Source: CADEFQ01 sp050249415
Lineage (GTDB): Bacteria > Pseudomonadota > Gammaproteobacteria > Steroidobacterales > Steroidobacteraceae
Assembly: GCA_050249415.1 (NCBI GenBank)
Contig: JBFWQO010000010.1
Coordinates: forward strand, 124,001 to 188,000
Length of the DNA: 64,000 nucleotides
Reading direction: 5' to 3'
This document shows, one piece after another, positions 24,410 through 33,195 of the stretch. Numbering within the stretch: position 1 is the first letter of the stretch; each line of letters opens with the position of its first letter. A model generated the notes under the pieces. It had not been told where the DNA came from. It was given only the letters and a program-made list of their open reading frames with translations, and made no database searches. Made by a program: the position numbers and the translations under genes.

Positions 24410-26491
24410 TCAGCGCCCGATGGCCGTCACGAGCCGCACCCGGCGGCTGTCCGGAATCTCGTTCCAGGCGAGCACGTGCAGGCCCGGAATACCCGCTCGC
24501 AGGAAGCGCGCCAGCGTCGCGCGCAGCGGCGGCGGAGCGAGCAGCACGGCCGGTTCACCCGTCGCCTCGACATGCCGCGCCGCCTCCTGCACCTGCCGTT
24601 GCAGCCGCTCCGCGAGCCCCGGCTCGAGGCCGGGCGTCACTGCGCCGCCACCTGCCGAGGAACCCTGCAAAAGCTGTTCCAGCTCGGGCTCGATGGTGAT
24701 GACCGGCACCTCGTCGGCGAGTCCCGCGATGTCCTGCACGATCTGGCGCCCGAGCGCGACACGCGCCTGCGCGAGCAGCGCGGCGGGGTCCTGCGTGCGC
24801 AGCGCGTGTTCGGCCAGGGTTTCCACGATCGTGCGCATGTTGCGGATCGGCACGCGCTCGGCGAGCAGCCCCTGCAGCACGCGCACGAGCACGCTGAGCG
24901 GCAGCACTTTCGGCACGAGGTCTTCGACCAGCTTCGGCGCGGACTTCGCGAGGGCGTTGAGCAGTTGCTGCACTTCCTCGTGGCCGAGCAGTTCGTGGGC
25001 ATGCGTCGCCACGATCTGGGACAGGTGTGTCGCGACGACCGTGCCGGCATCGACGACGGTGTACCCGAGCGTCTGCGCATGCTCGCGCAGCGAAGGCTCG
25101 ATCCACACCGCCTCCATGCCGAACGCGGGGTCACGGGTCGCGAGGCCCGCGACCGTGCCGAATACGCGCCCGGGGTTGATCGCGAGCTCGCGATCGACGT
25201 GCACGATCCCCTCGGCCATCGCGACACCCGCCAGATTGATCCGGTAGGCGTTCGGCGCGAGTTCGAGGTTGTCGCGGATGTGCACGGTCTGCACGAGAAA
25301 ACCGAGCTCCTGGGTCAGCTTGCGGCGTACGCCGCGAATGCGCGCGAGGAGGTCGCCCTCGGCGCGTACATCGACGAGCGGCACGAGTCGGTAGCCGACC
25401 TCGAGTGCGATCGCATCGACCGGCCGCACGTCGTCCCAGGTGATCTCGCGCGCTTCGGGCGCGATCATCGGTACGGGCACAGGCTCGGGGGTCGCAGGCG
25501 CGGCCGGCTTGCGGTCGCGCCACCAGGCGAAGCCCGCGCACAGCCCCGCCATCGCGAGGAATGCGACATTCGGCATGCCGGGCACGATGCCCATGGCCCC
25601 GAGCAACCCGGCCGCGATCCACAGTGCCTTCGTGCGACCGAACAGCTGGCGTGCCACTTCGCCGCCCATGTCCTGCTCGCCCGACATGCGCGTCACGATC
25701 AGGGCGACCGCCGTGGAAAGGAGCAGCGCGGGCAGCTGGGCGACGAGCCCGTCGCCGATCGTGAGGAGCGAATAGGTGCGGGCGGCGTCGCCGAACGACA
25801 GGCCGTGCATCATCGTGCCGATCACGAGCCCGCCCACCATGTTGATCAGGAGGATCAGGATGCCGGCGGTCGCGTCGCCGCGCACGAACTTGCTGGCGCC
25901 ATCCATCGAGCCGTAGAAATCGGCCTCGGCGCGCACTTCGCCGCGGCGTTTGCGGGCCTCGTCCTGCGTGACGAGTCCGGCATTGAGATCCGCGTCGATC
26001 GCCATCTGCTTGCCGGGCATCGCATCGAGGGTGAACCGCGCGCTCACTTCGGAGATGCGTCCGGCGCCCTTCGTGACCACCACGAAATTGACGATCGTCA
26101 GGATCACGAACACGACGGCCCCGACCACATAGTTGCCGCCGATCACGAACTCGCCGAACGATTCGATCACGTGCCCGGCCGCGCCCGTCCCCTGGTGGCC
26201 GTGCATCAGCACGACGCGCGTCGAGGCGACGTTCAGCGCGAGGCGCAACAGCGTCGCGAGCAGCAGCACGGTCGGGAACGCACCGAACTCGAGCGGCCTC
26301 GCGACATAGAACACCGCCATCACGACGACGATCGACAGCGCGATGTTGAAGGTGAACAGCGCATCGAGCGCGAGCGGCGGCAGCGGCACGACCACCATCG
26401 CGAGCACCGCGAGGAGACCGATCGGCACACCGAGGCCCGAACGCGCGAGCGTGTGCAGGGACGGCAGCTTGAAGGCGTTGGGCTCAGCCAT
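24410..26491 (-). CDS. flhA: Flagellar export gate protein FlhA
   Basis: The 693-residue protein has about eight N-terminal membrane helices, the highly conserved cytoplasmic FHIPEP loop (ARFTLDAMPGKQMAIDADLN, RKRRGEVRAEADFYG) and a C-terminal cytoplasmic domain that docks export chaperones. It is the nonamer ring of the type III export gate. Length matches the family. It follows flhB by 19 bp. Confidence 0.97.
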   Translation of the reverse strand: MAEPNAFKLPSLHTLARSGLGVPIGLLAVLAMVVVPLPPLALDALFTFNIALSIVVVMAVFYVARPLEFGAFPTVLLLATLLRLALNVASTRVVLMHGHQGTGAAGHVIESFGEFVIGGNYVVGAVVFVILTIVNFVVVTKGAGRISEVSARFTLDAMPGKQMAIDADLNAGLVTQDEARKRRGEVRAEADFYGSMDGASKFVRGDATAGILILLINMVGGLVIGTMMHGLSFGDAARTYSLLTIGDGLVAQLPALLLSTAVALIVTRMSGEQDMGGEVARQLFGRTKALWIAAGLLGAMGIVPGMPNVAFLAMAGLCAGFAWWRDRKPAAPATPEPVPVPMIAPEAREITWDDVRPVDAIALEVGYRLVPLVDVRAEGDLLARIRGVRRKLTQELGFLVQTVHIRDNLELAPNAYRINLAGVAMAEGIVHVDRELAINPGRVFGTVAGLATRDPAFGMEAVWIEPSLREHAQTLGYTVVDAGTVVATHLSQIVATHAHELLGHEEVQQLLNALAKSAPKLVEDLVPKVLPLSVLVRVLQGLLAERVPIRNMRTIVETLAEHALRTQDPAALLAQARVALGRQIVQDIAGLADEVPVITIEPELEQLLQGSSAGGGAVTPGLEPGLAERLQRQVQEAARHVEATGEPAVLLAPPPLRATLARFLRAGIPGLHVLAWNEIPDSRRVRLVTAIGR

Positions 26492-26510
26492 GGTGCGTGT
26501 CGTTCATCCG

Positions 26511-27614
26511 TCAGTGGATCGTGGGTGCGGGCGGCGGCGGCGCGCCGCTGCGGCGGGCCGCGCGCAGCTGGTAGACATAGGTGAGGACCTGGGCCACGGC
26601 CGCATAGAGCGCCGCGGGAATCTCGCCGCCGATCTCGACATTGCGATGGAGCGCGCGTGCCAGCGGCGGCGCCTCGACGATCGCGACATGGTGTTCGTGT
26701 GCGATCCCGCGGATGCGCGCCGCGATCAGGTCGGTGCCCTTCGCGACGACCACCGGCGCACGCGCGCGCCGTTCGTCGTAGCGCAGCGCGACGGCGAAGT
26801 GCGTCGGGTTCGTGACGACCACGTCGGCGAGCGGCACATCGTGCAGCATGCGGCCGCGTGCCAGTGCCTGTTGCACCTGCCGGATACGCCCCTTGACCTC
26901 CGGCGAGCCGTCGGTCTCCTTCGACTCGCGGCGCACTTCGTCGCGTGACATCTTCAGCTCGTCGGCATGCCGCCATAACTGGTAGGGCACGTCGATCGCG
27001 GCGATCGCGAGCAGCGCGGCGGACATCGCGAGCAGCGTCGCGCCCACGAGGCGGCACGCGTGCCCGATCGCCGTGGCGAGCGGCTCGTTGCCGAGCGCGA
27101 CGAGGTCGTCGGCGCGGTTCCACAGCAGCGTGGCCGCGACGACCGCGACCAGCGCGAACTTGGCGAAGGCCTTGGCGAGCTCGACGAGCCCGCGCGTCGA
27201 GAACAGGCGCCCGAGGCCCGCGAGCGGGTCGAGGCGGGCGAAGTTCGGCACGAGCGGCTTGCCGGACAGGTTCCAGCCGCCGATGGCGAGCGGTGCCGCG
27301 AGCGCCGCGAGCACCACGATGCCGAATACGGGCAGGCAGCCGATGCCGACTTCGTACAGCGACGCGGACAGCGCGGGCAGGAGATGCGCCGCATCGAGCG
27401 CCTCGGCGCGCGTGAGATCGAGACCCTCGCGCATCGCACGCGCGAGCGCTCCGCCCACGTGTCCGCCGGCGAGCAGCAACGCGGCGCCGGCGGCCATCAT
27501 CACGACGCTCGCCGACAGCTCCTGCGAGCGCGGCACCTGCCCTTCGCGGCGCGCTTCCTCGAGGCGCTTCGGTGTGGCGCGCTCGGTGCGATCCTGTGCG
27601 GCTCGTTCGGACAT
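26511..27614 (-). CDS. flhB: Flagellar export switch protein FlhB
   Basis: The 367-residue protein starts with the usual RTERATPKRLEEARREGQVPRS segment (shortened), has four membrane helices and a cytoplasmic domain with the self-cleavage motif NPTH in VVVTNPTHFAVALRYD. It switches export from hook to filament substrates together with FliK. A proline-rich tail ends the protein. It follows fliR by 6 bp. Confidence 0.96.
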   Translation of the reverse strand: MSERAAQDRTERATPKRLEEARREGQVPRSQELSASVVMMAAGAALLLAGGHVGGALARAMREGLDLTRAEALDAAHLLPALSASLYEVGIGCLPVFGIVVLAALAAPLAIGGWNLSGKPLVPNFARLDPLAGLGRLFSTRGLVELAKAFAKFALVAVVAATLLWNRADDLVALGNEPLATAIGHACRLVGATLLAMSAALLAIAAIDVPYQLWRHADELKMSRDEVRRESKETDGSPEVKGRIRQVQQALARGRMLHDVPLADVVVTNPTHFAVALRYDERRARAPVVVAKGTDLIAARIRGIAHEHHVAIVEAPPLARALHRNVEIGGEIPAALYAAVAQVLTYVYQLRAARRSGAPPPPAPTIH

Positions 27615-27620
27615 GGCGGC

Positions 27621-28391
27621 CTAGCGCAGCAGCGTGCCGAGCGTCCCGAACGCAGCGGACGCGAGACGGATGAAGCCCGACTGGACAGCGGGCAGCGACA
27701 GCAGCACGACGACGAGGCCGAAGGCGAGCGTCACCGGGAAGCCGACCGCGAACAGGTTGAGCGTGGGCGCCGCGCGGCTCATGACGCCGAAGGCGAGGTT
27801 GACGACCAGCATGGCGGTCATGCCGGGCAGCGCCACCGCGAGGGCACCGTAGATGACCTGGCCGCTCCAGAGGATCAGTGTCCACAGGGCCTGCGTATCG
27901 AGGCCGCTCGCCCCGACAGGCAGCGTGCGGAAACCGTCGACCAGCAGGGCGATCAGCGCCAGGTGCCCGTCGAGCGCGAGGAAGGTCAGCACGACGAGCA
28001 GCAGGTAGAGCTGGCCGACCACCGGCGTGCTGACGCCGCGCAGCGGATCCTGGTTGAACGCGAACGACAGGCCGATGCTGTTGGCGAGCAGCTGGCCGGC
28101 GAGCGCCACGGCGTCGAACACGATCTGCAGCGCGAAGCCGATGGCGACGCCGACCACGATCTGCTGCCCGATGACGAGTGCGCCACCCGGCGACAGGAGA
28201 TCGATCGGCGGCACCTTCGCGAGCGGCGCCACCAGCACCGCGATGGCGGCGGCGAGTATCAGCCGGATGCGCGCGGGCACGTAGGAGGCGCCGAACACCG
28301 GCGCGACCATCAGGCATGCACCGATGCGCACGAACGGCAGGAACCAGCCCGATACGAACGCCAGCAGGTCTGCCGTGGTGAGGGCGGGCAT
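27621..28391 (-). CDS. fliR: Flagellar export gate protein FliR
   Basis: The 256-residue membrane protein shows the FliR pattern: six hydrophobic segments, GASYVPARIRLILAAAIAVL, IGQQIVVGVAIGFALQIVF and a conserved NLAFGVMSRAAPTLNLFAVGF region near the last helices (shown in part). It forms the core of the export gate with FliP and FliQ. Seven bases separate it from fliQ. Confidence 0.95.
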   Translation of the reverse strand: MPALTTADLLAFVSGWFLPFVRIGACLMVAPVFGASYVPARIRLILAAAIAVLVAPLAKVPPIDLLSPGGALVIGQQIVVGVAIGFALQIVFDAVALAGQLLANSIGLSFAFNQDPLRGVSTPVVGQLYLLLVVLTFLALDGHLALIALLVDGFRTLPVGASGLDTQALWTLILWSGQVIYGALAVALPGMTAMLVVNLAFGVMSRAAPTLNLFAVGFPVTLAFGLVVVLLSLPAVQSGFIRLASAAFGTLGTLLR

Positions 28392-28398
28392 CGCGATC

Positions 28399-28668
28399 TC
28401 AGTTCAGCCACCGCGGAATGCTCTCGAAGAGCTCACGCGTATACGCCACGATCAGCTTCAGCATCCACGGGCCCGCGAGCATCAGCGCCGCGGCCATCGC
28501 GACGAGCTTCGGGATGAACGACAGCGTCATCTCGTTGACCTGCGTCGCCGCCTGGAAGATGCCGACCAGGAGCCCGACCGCGAGTGCCGTGAGCAGCAGC
28601 GGCGCGGCGAGGAGCAGCGTCACTTCGAGGGCGTGGCGGCCCACGGCGAGCACGTCCTCCGGGCTCAC
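28399..28668 (-). CDS. fliQ: Flagellar export gate protein FliQ
   Basis: The 89-residue protein has two membrane helices and the family motifs PLLLTALAVGLLVGIFQAAT, QVNEMTLSFIPKL and an ILMLAGPW-like end. I place the start at the GTG at 28668, which overlaps the fliP stop as GTGA and gives the usual 89 residues; longer readings run into the fliP gene. Confidence 0.92.
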   Translation of the reverse strand: MSPEDVLAVGRHALEVTLLLAAPLLLTALAVGLLVGIFQAATQVNEMTLSFIPKLVAMAAALMLAGPWMLKLIVAYTRELFESIPRWLN

Positions 28669-29399
28669 CGGAAGAAGCTCCCGGCGAGCGTGCCCATCAC
28701 GAGCGACCAGCCGTCGACGAGCACGAACAGCATCAGCTTGAACGGCAGCGAAATGAGCACCGGCGAGAGCATCATCATGCCCATCGACATCAGCACGCTC
28801 GCGACGACGAGGTCGATGATCACGAACGGGATGAAGATCAGGAACCCGATCGTGAAGGCGGTCTTCAGCTCGCTCGTCACGAACGACGGCACGAGCACCG
28901 AGAACGGCACGTCGGCGGGCGTCGCATAGCCCTGCCCGCCCGCGATCTTGACGAAGGTCGCGATATCGCTCTCGCGTGTCTGTGCCAGCATGAACTGCTT
29001 GAGTGGCCCGCCCGCCTTCTCGAGCGCCACACCCATCTCGAGCGATCCGGCCATGTACGGCTGCAGCGCCTCGACGTTGATCCGCTCGAACACGGGCGCC
29101 ATCACGAACAGGGTCAGGAACAGCGACAGCCCGACGATGACCTGGTTCGGAGGCGATTGCCCGGCGCCGATCGCCTGGCGCAGGATGCCGAGCACGATCA
29201 CGATGCGCGTGAACGAGGTCATCATCAGCAGGATCGCGGGGAGGAAGGTGATCGCCGTCATGAGGGCGAGCACCTGCAGCGACAGGGTCCAGGTCTCGCC
29301 GCCGCCCGCCGCGGGCGTGACGGTCAGGGCGGGGAGACCGGCAGCCGCCGAGGCGATGCCGGGCAGCAGCGTGAATGCGCAGAGGAGCGCGGCTTTCAT
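28665..29399 (-). CDS. fliP: Flagellar export gate protein FliP
   Basis: The 244-residue protein has a cleavable signal (MKAALLCAFTLLPGIASAAA), followed by the FliP helices with LMMTSFTRIVIVLGILRQA, the PPNQVIVGLSLFLTLFVM segment and the C-terminal IPFVIIDLVVASVLMSMGMM region. It forms the entry pore of the export apparatus. The ATG at 29399 overlaps the fliO stop by 4 bp and yields the signal peptide. Confidence 0.95.
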   Translation of the reverse strand: MKAALLCAFTLLPGIASAAAGLPALTVTPAAGGGETWTLSLQVLALMTAITFLPAILLMMTSFTRIVIVLGILRQAIGAGQSPPNQVIVGLSLFLTLFVMAPVFERINVEALQPYMAGSLEMGVALEKAGGPLKQFMLAQTRESDIATFVKIAGGQGYATPADVPFSVLVPSFVTSELKTAFTIGFLIFIPFVIIDLVVASVLMSMGMMMLSPVLISLPFKLMLFVLVDGWSLVMGTLAGSFFR

Positions 29400-29839
29400 C
29401 GCGGCAGCCCGAGGCTGCGGCGCAGGATCGCGCGGAAATCCGCGGCGGGCGGCGGCGCCGGTGCCGCGGCGTCGCCGGGCGACACCCCTGTCGCATTGGC
29501 GAACGCCGCCGGCGGCACCACGTGCAGCAGGCGCACTTCGCCGCTCGCCACGCCGACGAGCAGCCGTTCGGCACCGCAGGCGACGAGGACGATACGCTCC
29601 TTCTGGCCGACACCGAGGTCGTCGACGATCGCGAGCACCCGGCCCTGCGGTCGACCGGCATTGCGCAGGCGCTTGACGCACCAGGCGCACGCGAAGATCA
29701 CGAGCAGCACGACCAGCAAGGCCACGGTCACCTCGCCGGCGCCCGTGACGCTCGAGACCGGCGTGCCTGCCGCCGCGGCCGGCGCCGCGAACGGCGCGGG
29801 CGCCGCCGCCGCTGCGGCGACGGATGCGAGCGTACTCAT
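29396..29839 (-). CDS. fliO: Flagellar biosynthesis protein FliO
   Basis: The 147-residue protein has an Ala/Pro-rich N-terminus, one membrane helix (VTVALLVVLLVIFACAWCV) and a small cytoplasmic FliO domain with LGVGQKERIVLVACGAERLL. FliO helps assemble the FliP ring. The poorly conserved family is recognised mostly by this core and by its place between fliN and fliP, overlapping both by 4 bp. Confidence 0.88.
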   Translation of the reverse strand: MSTLASVAAAAAAPAPFAAPAAAAGTPVSSVTGAGEVTVALLVVLLVIFACAWCVKRLRNAGRPQGRVLAIVDDLGVGQKERIVLVACGAERLLVGVASGEVRLLHVVPPAAFANATGVSPGDAAAPAPPPAADFRAILRRSLGLPR

Positions 29840-30171
29840 CTCAGCTTGCGGATCCGCTCCGCCGGGCTGATCACGTCGGTCAGCCGAATGCCGAACTTCT
29901 CGTTGACGACGACGACCTCGCCGTGCGCGATCAGCGTGCCGTTGACGTAGACATCGAGCGATTCGCCCGCGGCGCGCTCGAGCTCGACGACGGAGCCCTG
30001 GTTCAGCTGCAGCAGGTTGCGGATCGCGATGCGTGTGCGCCCGACCTCCATCGACAGCGTCACGGGTACATCGAGGATCACGTCGAGGTTCACCTCGCGC
30101 GCCCCGTCCGATTCGTCGTTCAGCTTCTCGAGGACGGCGGCCGGTGCGGCCTCCGCGGCGGTGGCACTCAT
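29836..30171 (-). CDS. fliN: Flagellar motor switch protein FliN
   Basis: The 111-residue protein consists of a short N-terminal tail and one SpoA domain with DVPVTLSMEVGRTRIAIRNL, LDVYVNGTLIAHGEVVVV and FGIRLTDVISPAERI. It forms the lower C-ring with FliM. The ATG at 30171 overlaps the fliM stop by 4 bp; upstream codons in the frame belong to fliM sequence. Confidence 0.96.
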   Translation of the reverse strand: MSATAAEAAPAAVLEKLNDESDGAREVNLDVILDVPVTLSMEVGRTRIAIRNLLQLNQGSVVELERAAGESLDVYVNGTLIAHGEVVVVNEKFGIRLTDVISPAERIRKLR

Positions 30172-31160
30172 GGCTGGATTCCTTTGGTGGTTCTGGAAGC
30201 GCGGATCCGCTGGTCGAACTTGACCGCGAGTTGTCCGCGCGACACGCCGAAGCTGCCGCGAAAGAGCGGTACATCCTCGGCAAAGACGGTGGCCTCGCCC
30301 GTGAAATCGCACGGGATCACGTCGCCCGGCTTCAGGTTCACGAGTTCGGCGAGCGACAGGCGTGCCCGCCCGAGCACGGTCGTCACCTGCACGTCGGCAT
30401 CCTCGATCTCCTCGCGCAGCGTGTGCAGCCAGCGCTCGTCGTGTTCCATGCGATCGCTCTGCACGCCGGAGTCGAGCACGTCGCGCAGCGGCTCGATCAT
30501 CGAGTACGGCAGCGTCACGTGCAGCTCGCCTCCCGCGCCGTCGACCTCGATGCGGAAAGTGCTGATCACGACGATCTCGGTCGGGCTCACGATGTTCGCG
30601 AAATGCGGCTTCAGCTCGGACGACTGGTACTCGATCCGGATCGGCGCGACGTGCGACCAGGCTTCCTGCAGGTCCGCGAACACGCCCTTCAGCAGCATGT
30701 GGATCACGCGCGATTCGGTGGCGGTGAACTCGCGTCCTTCGATGCTGGCCTGACGGCCGTTGCCGCCGAAGAAGTTGTCGACCATCGCGAACACGAGCGA
30801 CGGCGCGAAGACGATCAGCCCGGTGCCGCGCAGCGGCGGGACACGCACGAGGTTGAGGCTCGTCGGCAGGCTGAGCGTCTGTACGTACTCGCCGAACTTC
30901 TTCAGCTGCACGGGGCTCACGTGGACGTCGGGCGAGCGGCGCAGGATGTTGTAGACGCTGGTGCGAAAGAGCCGCGCGAAGCGTTCGTTGATCATCTCGA
31001 GCGTGGGCATGCGCCCGCGCACGATGCGCATTTCGTGGCTGAAATCGTAGGCACGCGCTTCGCCGGGTGGCGCCGGCGCTGCCGTCGTGACCGCGCCGCT
31101 GTCGACGCCGTGCAGCAGCGCCGCGACTTCGTCCTGGTTCAGGACTTCCTGGGTGGACAT
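30168..31160 (-). CDS. fliM: Flagellar motor switch protein FliM
   Basis: The 330-residue protein starts with the CheY-binding type peptide region (VLNQDEVAALLHGVDSG), continues with the CheC-like middle domain (GRMPTLEMINERFARLFRTS) and ends with a SpoA domain. Keeping the N-terminal CheY-docking segment implies that chemotaxis control exists even though no che genes lie in this locus. It is 10 bp downstream of fliL. Confidence 0.96.
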   Translation of the reverse strand: MSTQEVLNQDEVAALLHGVDSGAVTTAAPAPPGEARAYDFSHEMRIVRGRMPTLEMINERFARLFRTSVYNILRRSPDVHVSPVQLKKFGEYVQTLSLPTSLNLVRVPPLRGTGLIVFAPSLVFAMVDNFFGGNGRQASIEGREFTATESRVIHMLLKGVFADLQEAWSHVAPIRIEYQSSELKPHFANIVSPTEIVVISTFRIEVDGAGGELHVTLPYSMIEPLRDVLDSGVQSDRMEHDERWLHTLREEIEDADVQVTTVLGRARLSLAELVNLKPGDVIPCDFTGEATVFAEDVPLFRGSFGVSRGQLAVKFDQRIRASRTTKGIQP

Positions 31161-31170
31161 CGCGCGGCCC

Positions 31171-31659
31171 CTACTGCATCACGAAGCTGGTGAAGTAGAC
31201 GGCTTCGAGCTGCCGCGCATCGCCGCCCTCGCGCGCGAGCGCGGTGCGCGCCACGGCGAGCGCCCGCGTGCGCAGCTCCTCCTTGCCCTTCGCGGTCGCG
31301 AGCACGCTGTACTGCTGGTTCGACAGCATCAGCAGCAGGTCGTTGCGGATCACGGGATCGTGCTGCTTGACGAAATCGAGCGTCGCGATGTCGCGCGTCA
31401 TCAGTTCGACCGTCACCTGCAGGAAGCGCACGAGCTGCTCGGCCTCGAAGTTCACCACGAAGGCGGGGTCGAGCTTGTAGTACAGGGCGGGTGCCGGCTT
31501 CGGCGTCTCGACCGCCGCGTGCTCGCCCTTCCCTTGCAGCAGGAAGTAGGCCGCGGCCGCGCCCGCGATGACGACGACGAGCGCTATCCAGAGGAGCATC
31601 TTCGACTTCTTCGGCGGGGCTGCAACCGGGGTCGCTTGCGGGGCAGTGGCTTCGGCCAT
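31171..31659 (-). CDS. fliL: Flagellar basal body-associated protein FliL
   Basis: The 162-residue protein has one N-terminal membrane helix (MLLWIALVVVIAGAAAAYFL), a short linker and a periplasmic FliL domain with YYKLDPAFVVNFE and a stomatin-like core. It surrounds the stator and supports torque. It is the first gene of the fliL-to-motD run, with a sigma-54-type promoter 40 bp upstream. Confidence 0.94.
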   Translation of the reverse strand: MAEATAPQATPVAAPPKKSKMLLWIALVVVIAGAAAAYFLLQGKGEHAAVETPKPAPALYYKLDPAFVVNFEAEQLVRFLQVTVELMTRDIATLDFVKQHDPVIRNDLLLMLSNQQYSVLATAKGKEELRTRALAVARTALAREGGDARQLEAVYFTSFVMQ

Positions 31660-31698
31660 GTTCGGTCCTCGACGCGGACATTCGCGCCCGGGTTCCGG

Positions 31699-31715
31699 TG
31701 CAAGGCCGATGCCAG
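31699..31715 (-). promoter_or_regulatory. Sigma-54 promoter upstream of fliL
   Basis: CTGGCATCGGCCTTGCA on the minus strand has TGGCA at -24, correct spacing and TTGCA at -12. It predicts a start about 29 nt before fliL and would drive fliL-fliM-fliN-fliO-fliP-fliQ-fliR-flhB-flhA and possibly the genes to motD. The 163-bp gap between fliK and fliL holds no gene. Confidence 0.7.
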
Positions 31716-31822
31716 CAGCGCTGGCTGGCTTCTAACTTATTGATATCACTGATGTTGTCACGCTGGAATGTCTGTGACGCACCGCACGTCCGCAGGCGCC
31801 GCCGGAAGTTTGACGGCGCGCT

Positions 31823-32755
31823 TCAGGCGTAGAGGTCGACGAGCCCGGCGGGCAGGCGCACGGCGCCCTCCTGCACGACGTCGGTCTCGTCGGTGACGAA
31901 CCCCGGCGGGCGCGCGGGCGGCGCCGGCGGGTCGCGACGCGAGGCGTGCTCGGACACGCTCGCGCCGGCCAGCGTGAGGCCCTCGGCCGCCAGCAGTTCG
32001 CGCAGCCGCGGCATCGCCTGCTCGAGTGCGGCGCGCGTGTCAGCGTGGCTCGCCGCGAACGACACGGTCGCATCGCCGTCCTTCACCGAGATCCGGACAT
32101 CGAGGGGACCCAGGTGCTCGGGCGTCAGGCGCATCGATGCCGACTGCAGGTCGTCGCGCGCGATCCACGCGATGTGCCCGGCGAGTTCCTGCGACCACGC
32201 GTGCGTACCGGGGTGCGCATGGAGGGTGGCGGTCGGTCGCGCAGCGGACTCCGGCGTGGCCGCCGCCGCCGTCGCCAGTCGTGGCGGCGCGACTGCCGCG
32301 GCGGCCGCCGGCTCCGATGCCGTCGGCTTCGCGGGCGATGCATCCTGCCCGGCCGGGTGGGTCTTCGCCGTATCGTCACGCGGCGACTCGGACGAGAGCA
32401 GATCCCCGAGCAGGGCTTCGAGCGCCCGGGCCGGGTCGCGTGCCGCCAGGGCCGGATCGGATGGCGGCAAAGCCGGATCGCCGACCGCTGGTTGCCGGGG
32501 TGGCGGCGCGGTCGCGCGGCCGGCCGTTGTGAACGGTGACGCGATGCCCGCCAGAAGCAGGGCCACGGCCTCGGCGGTGAGCGTCCGCGGCTCGTCGGTC
32601 ACGACCTCGTCCGCTTTTCCCGTCGCGGGGCCGGACACCAGCTTCGCGAACAACGATTCGAGCACCTGCGCTCCATCGACCGCAACACCGATCGGCGCGG
32701 ATGCGGTCGGGGTGGCAGGCAACCCTGGTACGACAGGGCTCGTCATCGCTGTCAT
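31823..32755 (-). CDS. fliK: Flagellar hook-length control protein FliK
   Basis: The 310-residue protein is Ala/Pro-rich and low in complexity to about residue 195, as in other FliK rulers, and ends with the Flg_hook domain: LRLTPEHLGPLDVRISVKDG and ALEQAMPRLRELLAAEGL. It measures the hook and triggers the FlhB switch. The ATG at 32755 overlaps the fliJ stop by 4 bp. Confidence 0.9.
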   Translation of the reverse strand: MTAMTSPVVPGLPATPTASAPIGVAVDGAQVLESLFAKLVSGPATGKADEVVTDEPRTLTAEAVALLLAGIASPFTTAGRATAPPPRQPAVGDPALPPSDPALAARDPARALEALLGDLLSSESPRDDTAKTHPAGQDASPAKPTASEPAAAAAVAPPRLATAAAATPESAARPTATLHAHPGTHAWSQELAGHIAWIARDDLQSASMRLTPEHLGPLDVRISVKDGDATVSFAASHADTRAALEQAMPRLRELLAAEGLTLAGASVSEHASRRDPPAPPARPPGFVTDETDVVQEGAVRLPAGLVDLYA

Positions 32756-33195
32756 CGAGTGCGCGAACGCGCCCGCTCGAGGGCGCGTTCGTCCGTTTCG
32801 CGTTGTTCGCGGCGGTCCCGCTCGCGCCGCTCTTCTGCCTGCCAGCGATCGACGACGTGGCCGATCGCCCTGGCGCGCCGGGCAGCGCCGCGCCAGGCTT
32901 CGCGTGCCGCCTCGCACTCCGCTTTCGCCTGCGACAGGACGCGGCCCTGGGCACGGATCGCATCGGCGAGCCGGGCGAGGAAGGTCCGAAAGTCACGCAA
33001 CTCGTTCGCCGTGATGCCCTCCGCGATGCGTCGCTCGAGCCCGCCCGCGTAGTCCGCCTGGTAGGCGCCGAGCTCCGTGTGGCGTCGCTCCGCATCGAGC
33101 ACGTGCCGTTCCGCGATGGCCAGGCGCGCGGCGCTCTCACGCTCGTCGTGGCCGACCGCCCGCACCACGGGTTGCATGCGCTTCGCGCGGGTCAT
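32752..33195 (-). CDS. fliJ: Flagellar export protein FliJ
   Basis: The 147-residue protein is a predicted antiparallel coiled coil rich in Arg, Glu and Ala, with the FliJ-like central part AGGLERRIAEGITANELRDF. It couples the FliI ATPase to the FlhA gate. It overlaps fliI by 4 bp. Divergent in sequence, it is identified by length, coiled-coil character and position. Confidence 0.85.
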   Translation of the reverse strand: MTRAKRMQPVVRAVGHDERESAARLAIAERHVLDAERRHTELGAYQADYAGGLERRIAEGITANELRDFRTFLARLADAIRAQGRVLSQAKAECEAAREAWRGAARRARAIGHVVDRWQAEERRERDRREQRETDERALERARSRTR